From the NCBI GenBank assembly GCA_903822115.1, contig CAIJNU010000040.1, positions 1 to 46,780 of the forward strand: a DNA stretch of 46,780 bases, read 5' to 3'. A program made the position numbers and the translations under genes. Positions within the stretch are counted from its first letter, which is position 1. Each line of letters begins with the position of its first letter. This document shows, piece by piece, positions 41,260-46,780 of this stretch. Under the pieces are notes generated by a model. That model ran no database searches. It was not told where the DNA came from and worked only from the letters and a program-made list of their open reading frames with translations. This stretch comes from an uncultured Candidatus Peregrinibacteria bacterium. Its GTDB lineage: Bacteria > Patescibacteriota > Gracilibacteria > Peribacterales > Peribacteraceae.

Positions 41260-41724
41260 ATGCGCCGCGTTACATTGCTCTGCGTCGGTCGTCTCTCTTC
41301 TCCGTGGATCGCCGACGGATGTCGTCAGTACATTCAGCGCCTGAAGCCGCTCGTCTCGCTTGATGTGCACGAGCTCGATGCGAGCCGTGAGAAGGATGCA
41401 ACGCGGCAGAGCAAGGAGGAGTCGCTTCACCTCCTCTCGGCCATGGCGAAGCACAGGGGAGATACGATCCTGCTCGACGAGCGCGGGACAGCGATGACGT
41501 CGCAGGAGTTCGCGAAGTTTCTCGAGCAGCTCTTCGATAGGGGAGAGACGGCGGAGTTCGTGATCGGCGGAGCGTATGGCGTGGATGACAGCGTGCGCAA
41601 CGCCGCGAAGAAGACCATTCGCCTCTCGGACATGACACTCCCCCATGAGCTCTGTCGCGTCGTCTTCTTCGAGCAGCTCTATCGGGCGCTGCAGATCATG
41701 AAGGGGAGTGGGTATCATCACTAA
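41260..41724 (+). CDS. rlmH: 23S rRNA (pseudouridine-1915-N3)-methyltransferase
   Basis: RlmH methylates pseudouridine 1915 in helix 69 of 23S rRNA on assembled ribosomes. The 154-residue SPOUT protein has LLCVGRL, the SAM-knot DTILLDERGTAMTSQEFA, FVIGGAYGVDDSVR and the C-terminal LPHELCRVVFFEQLYRALQIMKGSGYHH that is strongly conserved in the family. The E. coli protein is one residue longer. TAGGAT (41248-41253) ends 6 nt before ATG 41260, a leaderless layout. Confidence 0.96.
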   Translation: MRRVTLLCVGRLSSPWIADGCRQYIQRLKPLVSLDVHELDASREKDATRQSKEESLHLLSAMAKHRGDTILLDERGTAMTSQEFAKFLEQLFDRGETAEFVIGGAYGVDDSVRNAAKKTIRLSDMTLPHELCRVVFFEQLYRALQIMKGSGYHH

Positions 41725-41846
41725 AAGCGGGAGACGTTGCTCTTCATTTGATTCTCTTTATACTTGTAGCCCCATCGTCCTTCGACTGAGTTCGAGATGG
41801 TGGCTTGTTCTTTTCCCCTGTTCATTCGTACTTCTGTTGCTAAGCC

Positions 41847-41877
41847 CCATCGCCCTTCGACAAGCTCAGGACGATGG
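41847..41877. repeat. REP-like hairpin with CCTTCGACAAGCTCAGG core
   Basis: CCATCG (41847-41852) pairs with CGATGG (41872-41877) around a CCCTTCGACAAGCTCAGGA core. A related, more degraded element lies at 41772-41800. The same core pattern is found inside guaA at 12749-12767. The flanking gap 41725-41906 has no gene. Confidence 0.7.
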
Positions 41878-41906
41878 CTTCGGCTTCACTGCTCTTTTCT
41901 TCTTAC

Positions 41907-41981
41907 GGCCCCATCGTCTAGTGGCTAGGACATCAGGTTCTCATCCTGAAAACCGGGGTTCAATTCCCCGTGGGGCTGCCA
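41907..41981 (+). tRNA. tRNA-Glu (CUC)
   Basis: A complete cloverleaf of 75 nt with encoded CCA. The acceptor stem GGCCCCA pairs with TGGGGCT (one G-U at the first pair), with discriminator G. The D arm has GTCTAGTGGCTAGGAC. The anticodon arm TCAGG-TTCTCAT-CCTGA has anticodon CTC. The T arm CCGGGG-TTCAATT-CCCCG is standard. Anticodon CTC reads GAG, so glutamate. It lies alone between rlmH and the DUF5652-type gene. Confidence 0.93.
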
Positions 41982-42104
41982 TTCTCGTGAAGGACAAACC
42001 TACGGTTTTTCCCTCACGGACATATTTTTCCCTCAGCGGTATCGCTCCAGGCAAGCGGAGCTTGCCTTCGCGGAATCTTTCTTAGAATTCTAGTGAGATA
42101 TCTC

Positions 42105-42344
42105 TCACCGCTTCTTCTCCATCTTCGCGTACTCCTTCTTCGTCACGAGCAGGAAGATGATGGGCAGGATGCCGAGCGAGTTGACGATCAGAAGCGCGAT
42201 GAACCAGATGTTCTTGCTCATGCGCGCGGCGCGCCACATGCCCCATCCTTTCATCGCGGCATCGAAGAGTGCCAGGACGATGATAATCCCAAGAAGCGGT
42301 CCGAGCCGCCCCGCGGCCATTGCCTGTGATGAGATGGAGAACAT
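42105..42344 (-). CDS. Small two-TM membrane protein (DUF5652-like)
   Basis: The 79-residue protein has two TM helices (about 15-33 and 44-67) with the pattern of DUF5652 proteins: a conserved ALFDAAMKGWGMWRAAR, then WFIALLIVNSLGILPIIFLL, and a basic tail. Function unknown. ATG 42344 is chosen because TACAAT (42352-42357) ends 7 nt before it. The earlier ATG 42353 lies inside that box and ATG 42389 upstream of it. The gap to the tRNA (41982-42104) holds a GGCAAGC/GCTTGCC palindrome and no gene. The cupin gene is divergent. Confidence 0.75.
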   Translation of the reverse strand: MFSISSQAMAAGRLGPLLGIIIVLALFDAAMKGWGMWRAARMSKNIWFIALLIVNSLGILPIIFLLVTKKEYAKMEKKR

Positions 42345-42413
42345 GGAGTGCATTGTAGCATAAACGCGAAAATTCTGGACTCTGCTCACTGTCCCCTATA
42401 GCATTGCTCACCT

Positions 42414-42812
42414 ATGAAAGGCTTCCACGCGAATATCGAACAGGAGACGATCAGCAATGAGAATTTCCGCAAGGTGCTCTATACGGGGCATCATAGTCAG
42501 TTGGTGTTGATGAGTTTGCTTCCCCTTGAGGAAATCGGCATGGAGGTGCATCCGGACAACGATCAGTTCTTCCGGTTTGAGAGGGGCGAGGGAAAGTGCA
42601 TCATCGACGGCAACGAGTACGCGGTGCGCGACGGATCCGCGATCGTCGTGCCGGCGGGTGCGCAGCACAATGTCATCAATACCTCCGCTACCGAGTCGCT
42701 CAAGCTCTACACCATCTACTCTCCGGCGCATCACAAGGATGGCATCGTCCGTGCGACCAAGCACGATGCCGAGACAAATGAGGAGGAATTCGAGGGCGAG
42801 ACGACGGAGTGA
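42414..42812 (+). CDS. Cupin-domain protein
   Basis: The 132-residue protein has a single cupin beta-barrel with the two metal motifs: MEVHPDNDQFFRFERGEG (His and Glu-like ligands, near residues 43-60) and VVPAGAQHNVIN (near 80-91). This resembles the small mannose-6-phosphate isomerase-like cupins of unknown substrate. The C-terminus is acidic. TAGCAT (42399-42404) ends 9 nt before ATG 42414, and TGGACT lies 16 nt further upstream. Confidence 0.85.
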   Translation: MKGFHANIEQETISNENFRKVLYTGHHSQLVLMSLLPLEEIGMEVHPDNDQFFRFERGEGKCIIDGNEYAVRDGSAIVVPAGAQHNVINTSATESLKLYTIYSPAHHKDGIVRATKHDAETNEEEFEGETTE

Positions 42813-42909
42813 AGTGCGGGTTTTTCCTTTATGGAAGGCGTTAATTCCCTTAACTCGTTCTTAAGGGTTGTCGTGCGAAAGTAATCGCGTACTTTTTCCC
42901 CTCTCTATT

Positions 42910-43566
42910 ATGAAGAAATTTTTCATCGGAGCGATCGCTGGAGCAGTGGCTCTCACCGTGGCGGTTCCTCTCCTCGCGCAGATCACGAGTGCTCAGGAAG
43001 ACGGATCATCGTCATCTACACCGCCCACCCGTCCTGCGCTCACGCAGGCGTGTGTTCTCGCCATGTCCGGACTTGAAGATACGTATTTGACGCATTTCGA
43101 TGTGTTCTCAGCGGCGCAGAAGACCGCACTGCAGGCGCGAAGCACCGCCCTTAAGGCCGCAGCTGCGGTTGCGGATGATGCGCAGCGTCAGGCAGCGGTG
43201 AAGAAGGCGAATGATGATTTCATTGCAGCCTCCAAGGCGGCGTGGCAGACATCGGCTGTGGATATGCAGACGGCAATGACGAGTGTGACAACGGCGTGCG
43301 GCAATGTTCGCGGATGGAAAGGTCTCGATGGATTGGGACTCGGCATCGGCCCGATGATGGGTGATGGCATGATGCGTGGCCCAGAAGGAAGGCCCGAAGG
43401 CGGCTCTGGATCCATGATGGGCGAGCGTGGCATGATGCGCGGTCTTCATCTTGGGCAGGACGATGCCAATCATCAGCCGAATACGGGTTCCGGTCGTTGG
43501 ATGATGAGGCAGAACTTCAGGCTTGAGCGTCATGCTGGATCCAGTAGTTCAGCATCGACGAAATAA
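42910..43566 (+). CDS. Secreted Met/Gly-rich protein of unknown function
   Basis: The 218-residue product has a signal peptide (MKKFFIGAIAGAVALTVAVPL, cut near residue 33). A helical Ala/Gln-rich middle with two cysteines is at about 45-145, and a C-terminal tail is rich in Gly, Met, Arg and Pro with MMG and MMRG repeats (about 155-205). A Met-rich tail could bind copper or silver, but this is only suggestion. ATG 42910 is used. The frame opens at 42868 without promoter support. TTGTCG (42868-42873) and TACTTT (42890-42895) are 16 nt apart and 14 nt before the start. A Rho-independent terminator follows (43593-43617). Confidence 0.72.
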   Translation: MKKFFIGAIAGAVALTVAVPLLAQITSAQEDGSSSSTPPTRPALTQACVLAMSGLEDTYLTHFDVFSAAQKTALQARSTALKAAAAVADDAQRQAAVKKANDDFIAASKAAWQTSAVDMQTAMTSVTTACGNVRGWKGLDGLGLGIGPMMGDGMMRGPEGRPEGGSGSMMGERGMMRGLHLGQDDANHQPNTGSGRWMMRQNFRLERHAGSSSSASTK

Positions 43567-43592
43567 ATGCGCAGAAGTGGTGTGATGGAAAG

Positions 43593-43617
43593 AGGCTGCC
43601 CGGGGGCGGCCTTTTTC
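43593..43617 (+). terminator. Rho-independent terminator
   Basis: AGGCTGCC (43593-43600) pairs with GGCGGCCT (43605-43612) with one G-U, around a CGGG loop, and is followed by a T-rich run. It ends the secreted-protein gene and lies just before the 3' end of the convergent GGDEF gene. Confidence 0.8.
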
Positions 43618-43636
43618 TTGCGTTGGATATTCCTTC

Positions 43637-44890
43637 TCACGTCGTGTAAGTGACAGTTGGATTTTGTTCTTCCACGAAGAAGGTGATTGCCATTGGAGCG
43701 CTTGTCTCTCCTCTCAAGTTCAGAATTTGTGCGAGTTGTATGCGCACGGAGGCTAGTTCCTCTTCCAGTCTTTCCTTTGCGTACTGGAGCTGGCGGTTCT
43801 CGCTGTTGCGTAGGCGGAACTTATACTGCCGAGGGTGCTCATGTTCCAATTGCTTTAGGGCGAGTTCCTTGTTTTTCTTCTGCCTCGCCTCAGCAAGATC
43901 GATCGTACTATTCACAATCGTCTCTCGGAGCGATTGGAATGTTTGATCTGACCCTTGAAGATCGTGCTCATCTCTCTCCACTGCACGGAGAATACCTTCC
44001 CCGAGGAGCGCTCCTCCTCCTGCGATGGATGGATTGAATTGTTCGGGAAGAGTGGCGCGAATTTCGCGCAATTGCTCAGCCCGTTCCTCATCTGGGAGCT
44101 GTGCGAATTCTTTTCGTTGCTGTCTGGAGGGTAAACCGTACGTCACGAGGACGCTCTCATCGTCGTAATTGAGAAAACTTCTCAGTATTTCGCTCGTGGA
44201 AACTTCGCGCTGAAAAGAGGTGATGATGTCATCGATGAATGCGGGGGTGAGCGGAGCTGAGCCGCGCAGGTAGAGCACGAATTCGTCCCCCCCCGTCGCC
44301 ATTGGAATGACGCGGACGCCGGCCTCTTGAATCCGTTTATTCGTGGGGCCATTGGGATCGACGAGAATACGAACGATTTGCTGGAGGAAGTGTGTCGTGT
44401 GTTCGTGCGATGTGCAGTCTTTGAAGGAGCGCAGCCCGTCGACGTCAAACATGATCCAGCCGAATTCCTTCATGCGTTCCGGCGACGGATTCTCGGCCAT
44501 GAGCTTGCGGAGATCGAAACGGAACGTCCATGAGCCGAACGTTGCTGAGTTGATGGGGGCGTCGGTGGTGGAGAGCGTGGATTCGAACCAATGATTCTGG
44601 TACATCTCCTCAGTCACTCTCTGTTTCATATTGGCAATTCTCTGTGCCAGTTCACTATCATCCCATCCCTCTCGATCCTTCATCTCTGCCAATCGTTTTG
44701 CTTCTTGTCTGATGAGCGCACGGAGAGCTTTTTGCGTGGTTTCTCCGATGATCTGACTACTCATTCCTTCCATGATGCGTTCCTCATCACTTTTCTCTCC
44801 TGCGGAATCCGCATGCAGCGCCTTCATGCGCTGGAGCACGCGACTCAATATTCCAGGTTGCCGTTCGGATTCGGGGAGGATATCGGGCAT
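43637..44890 (-). CDS. GGDEF-domain protein (putative diguanylate cyclase)
   Basis: The 417-residue soluble protein has a helical N-terminal third, then a GGDEF-like domain at about 145-300. The metal-binding strand FGWIMFDVDGLRSFKD is followed by an intact GGDEF motif in IPMATGGDEFVLYLRG. The C-terminal 110 residues form a charged coiled coil. The canonical GH-xGD helix after the first motif is changed (SHEHTTHFLQQIV), and no RxxD inhibitory site precedes GGDEF, so cyclase activity is plausible but not certain. ATG 44890 is used. The frame can be opened at TTG 44944, but no start signal favours it. No receiver, PAS or membrane domain is attached. Confidence 0.7.
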   Translation of the reverse strand: MPDILPESERQPGILSRVLQRMKALHADSAGEKSDEERIMEGMSSQIIGETTQKALRALIRQEAKRLAEMKDREGWDDSELAQRIANMKQRVTEEMYQNHWFESTLSTTDAPINSATFGSWTFRFDLRKLMAENPSPERMKEFGWIMFDVDGLRSFKDCTSHEHTTHFLQQIVRILVDPNGPTNKRIQEAGVRVIPMATGGDEFVLYLRGSAPLTPAFIDDIITSFQREVSTSEILRSFLNYDDESVLVTYGLPSRQQRKEFAQLPDEERAEQLREIRATLPEQFNPSIAGGGALLGEGILRAVERDEHDLQGSDQTFQSLRETIVNSTIDLAEARQKKNKELALKQLEHEHPRQYKFRLRNSENRQLQYAKERLEEELASVRIQLAQILNLRGETSAPMAITFFVEEQNPTVTYTT

Positions 44891-44984
44891 GGAGATGTGG
44901 CAGTGAGAGGGGAGCGGGATATGTGGCGATCTTCTATAGTGCAATATCCATTAAGAAATGATTAACGCAAGTGAGGGAGATTTG

Positions 44985-45013
44985 CAATGCCCCTCGACAA
45001 TTGAGGGGCATGG
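44985..45013. terminator. Strong hairpin between the GGDEF and Ig-like genes
   Basis: ATGCCCCTC (44987-44995) pairs with GAGGGGCAT (45003-45011), extendable inside the loop. It lies just past the 3' end of the minus-strand Ig-like gene and is a probable transcript end, though the T-run is weak. Confidence 0.5.
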
Positions 45014-45043
45014 GAATTCGCAGCGATGATGCGCCGGTCGAGC

Positions 45044-46021
45044 TTACCTCCACCAAGGAGGGCGCGGAGTCTGGGGGCGGGGGCGGTAGGAGGAGTAGTT
45101 CGACTGCTGAAAGTACGTCGGTCTCCAGGGCGCGCGATAAGTGGGCTGAGAGGAATAGTATGGGTAGGGATAGGGAGGAAGCTGGAACACGGGCATGGGT
45201 CTCGAGTAGTTGTAGCCGTTGTTGTAATAATAGTTATTGTAATTGTTGTAGTAGACACGCGCGTTGATCGTTTCCGCGATCGTCGGGGAGTAGCTGGTGG
45301 CATTGCGTCCGTCGCCGTTGTAACGCGCGACGATGCTGTGCGTTCCCACGGCGAGCTGCGATGTGCTGAAGGGGGCCACGCCGTTCCCAACGAGAATGAC
45401 GGTGCCGATGTTCGCGCCATTGTCGAGGAATGTCACCGTTCCAGTCGGGTTCACTCCGCCTGAGACGCGCGCCGTGAACGTCACGACGTCACCGTTCCAC
45501 GCGGGGTTGGTGCTCGAGGTGATGGAGACGCTCGTCTGGGTGTTGTAGTAGGGATAATTGTACGAACCGTTATTGTAGTAATTCCCGTTGTAGTAGTTTC
45601 TATTGTAGTAGTTTCCGCTCGAGTAATTCCCATAGTAGTAGTTGGAATTTCCTGCGGTCACGCTCTGTGTCAGATACCCGGAGCGCAGGGACGCGTTCAG
45701 GTAGTCGCCGCTGTAGGTCGCAGAGATGGAGTGCGTGCCGACGCTGAGTTGAGAGATGCTGAATGTGGCGACGCCATTGGATTGGACCGGGACGGTTGCG
45801 AGAACGGAGGAGCCGTCGTAGAACGTCACCGTTCCATTGGGATAATTCGTGTTGATGAAGGCCGTGAATGTCAGCACGTCCCCGTAGGCGGCGGGATTTT
45901 CGTTCGACGTCACGGAGAGGATTGTGCTCTGGGCGCTGGCTTGCTGAAGGGGCAGGGCTACGAAGAGTGCCGCTGCGGCGAGCGGGGCCGCGAATGTAGT
46001 GAGGAGACGTCGGTAACTCAT
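45044..46021 (-). CDS. Secreted protein with two Ig-like repeats and Tyr/Asn-rich linkers
   Basis: The 325-residue protein has a signal peptide (residues 1-30, ending SAQ). Two bacterial Ig-like domains (Big_3 type, about 32-122 and 160-250) have the same internal order: (G)D-(V)-TFTA, (N/T)GTVTF-D, then (N)GVA-FS-SQL-VGTHSI-A-Y-GD. The linker between them (about 123-159) and the tail (about 251-325) are dominated by Tyr and Asn, then Pro, Tyr and Arg, a low-complexity prion-like composition. Start ATG 46021 is followed by a proper signal, and an earlier start at 46096 would overlap the promoter. Probably a surface or matrix protein, with no enzymatic motifs. Confidence 0.82.
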   Translation of the reverse strand: MSYRRLLTTFAAPLAAAALFVALPLQQASAQSTILSVTSNENPAAYGDVLTFTAFINTNYPNGTVTFYDGSSVLATVPVQSNGVATFSISQLSVGTHSISATYSGDYLNASLRSGYLTQSVTAGNSNYYYGNYSSGNYYNRNYYNGNYYNNGSYNYPYYNTQTSVSITSSTNPAWNGDVVTFTARVSGGVNPTGTVTFLDNGANIGTVILVGNGVAPFSTSQLAVGTHSIVARYNGDGRNATSYSPTIAETINARVYYNNYNNYYYNNGYNYSRPMPVFQLPPYPYPYYSSQPTYRAPWRPTYFQQSNYSSYRPRPQTPRPPWWR

Positions 46022-46067
46022 GAGAACGGGGGAAGAGAGGATGAAAAGACTAGACTTGATCGCAGTA

Positions 46068-46096
46068 CTTATAAACATTATTGATGTATTTGTCAA
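46068..46096 (-). promoter_or_regulatory. Promoter of the Ig-like repeat gene
   Basis: On the minus strand, a perfect TTGACA (46091-46096), a 17-nt spacer and TATAAG (46068-46073) precede ATG 46021 by 46 nt, so this gene has a true leader of about 40 nt. It is one of the best promoters in the window by consensus. Confidence 0.75.
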
Positions 46097-46108
46097 GTAT
46101 TTTCCACT

Positions 46109-46780
46109 TTACTCTCCTTTGGCTTTTCTCGAGAAACCACGGCGCAGCAGAGCATCCTGACGCGCGGGGGGGAGCGTATCCACATAGGCGAGGTAGTCGC
46201 GGACGACAGGATTATCGTGAGCGCGGCGGTAAGCCATTTTCTTGTCGATGCCGTAGAGACCCTCGATGCGTTTCTTCACGAGTGCGAAGGTGTTGGGGAT
46301 CGGTTGTCCGCCTCCTCCGATGCACCCTCCCGGACACGCCATGCACTCCACGTAGTCATAAGCATTCGAATCCTTCGCGATCTCGCGCAGAAGCGGCCAG
46401 AAGTTCTTCGGCATCGCCACGACGGCGACGGAAATCGTGCGCTCACCGACGGAGATCTTCGCGCGCTTGAATCCGTCGAATCCGCGGACGGCGGTGAACT
46501 CGATCGACGGGGAATCCTCTCCCGTGAGCATGCGGTACGCGGTGCGAAGAGCGGATTCCATCACGCCGCCGGATGCGCCGTAGATGGCGCCCGCTCCGGA
46601 GTAAGTCCCTTCCTTGTCCACCTCGCCTTTCTTGAGCCGGGGGAGATCGATTTTCCGGGTCTTGAGGAGAGAGATGAGTTCGCGGGTAGTGAGGACGAAG
46701 TCCACGGGTTTCATGCCGTCGATATTGAGGTGCTCGAAAGTGGATTCGTACTTTTTCGAGGTGCACGGCATGATGGAAAC
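46109..46780 (-). CDS. [FeFe]-hydrogenase, C-terminal part (5' end beyond window)
   Basis: This enzyme makes or consumes H2 at the H-cluster, exchanging electrons with ferredoxin. The visible 223 residues start in the L2 motif (IMPCTSKKYE) and contain the L3 motif ECMACPGGCIGGGGQP, whose cysteines bind the H-cluster. The small-subunit-like tail YGIDKKMAYRRAHDNPVVRDYLA is fused at the end. The L1 motif and any N-terminal Fe-S domains lie outside the window. The frame runs open to the last base, so the gene is truncated by the window edge, not mutated. It fits with korAB in a ferredoxin-based fermentation. Confidence 0.93.
   Translation of the reverse strand, partial: VSIMPCTSKKYESTFEHLNIDGMKPVDFVLTTRELISLLKTRKIDLPRLKKGEVDKEGTYSGAGAIYGASGGVMESALRTAYRMLTGEDSPSIEFTAVRGFDGFKRAKISVGERTISVAVVAMPKNFWPLLREIAKDSNAYDYVECMACPGGCIGGGGQPIPNTFALVKKRIEGLYGIDKKMAYRRAHDNPVVRDYLAYVDTLPPARQDALLRRGFSRKAKGE

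Noticed and set aside
1..46780. CRISPR array, transposase or prophage genes
   Set aside because: I saw no regularly spaced direct repeats and no transposase, integrase or phage structural motifs in any plausible frame. The repeats present are dispersed palindromes.

Overview
The window looks like a chromosomal segment of a small-genome, anaerobic, fermentative bacterium. My best guess is a member of the Candidate Phyla Radiation (Patescibacteria), most like Peregrinibacteria/Peribacteria. This is inference: I see tightly packed, moderately GC-rich genes, ATGA start/stop overlaps, almost no Shine-Dalgarno sequences, a gamma-alpha fused 2-oxoacid:ferredoxin oxidoreductase with its beta subunit, and an [FeFe]-hydrogenase, but there is no rRNA to settle the taxonomy. 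TAA, TAG and TGA are all used as stops, so the code is standard.

Layout: 1-11751 holds a glycan cassette (GT2 glycosyltransferase, WecG/TagA transferase, UDP-GlcNAc 2-epimerase broken by one TAG codon, O-antigen ligase-like protein) interleaved with korAB, trmD, a YggU protein, a DsbA-like lipoprotein with a 7-TM partner, and gpmI. 11784-22540 holds guaA, an ECF sigma factor with a FecR-type anti-sigma protein, efp, gatB, def, a DnaQ-like exonuclease, nth and amt. 22568-30715 holds glnA, a TrmB-type regulator, lineage-specific proteins, a GH-like protein with a neighbouring chimeric relic, thyA and folA. 30712-38682, on the minus strand, holds folE, a DsbA-like protein, folK, folB, a SecD that carries a parvulin domain, a SecD-like lipoprotein, a sugar nucleotidyltransferase, a WbaP-like membrane protein and a putative metallopeptidase. 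38724-46780 holds rlmD, rlmH, tRNA-Glu(CUC), a cupin, several exported proteins, a GGDEF protein and the truncated hydrogenase.

How the genes work together: korAB would reduce ferredoxin while oxidising 2-oxoacids, and the hydrogenase would reoxidise it to H2. thyA-folA and folE/folK/folB give thymidylate and most of the pterin branch of folate synthesis. amt and glnA take up and fix ammonium. SecD-parvulin, the SecD-like lipoprotein and two DsbA-like proteins form an export and extracytoplasmic folding group.

The strongest unexplained signals are: (a) a promoter -10 hexamer (TANNNT-like) ending 6-9 nt before the start codon of about 22 genes, pointing to widespread leaderless mRNAs and deciding several starts; (b) a parvulin prolyl isomerase domain inserted in SecD beside a SecD-domain lipoprotein; (c) palindromic repeats inserted in frame in two protein-coding genes (guaA and the O-antigen ligase-like gene); (d) a chimeric ORF joining a GH-like protein to a TrmB C-terminus; (e) a 106-bp hairpin repeat in inverted copies at both flanks.
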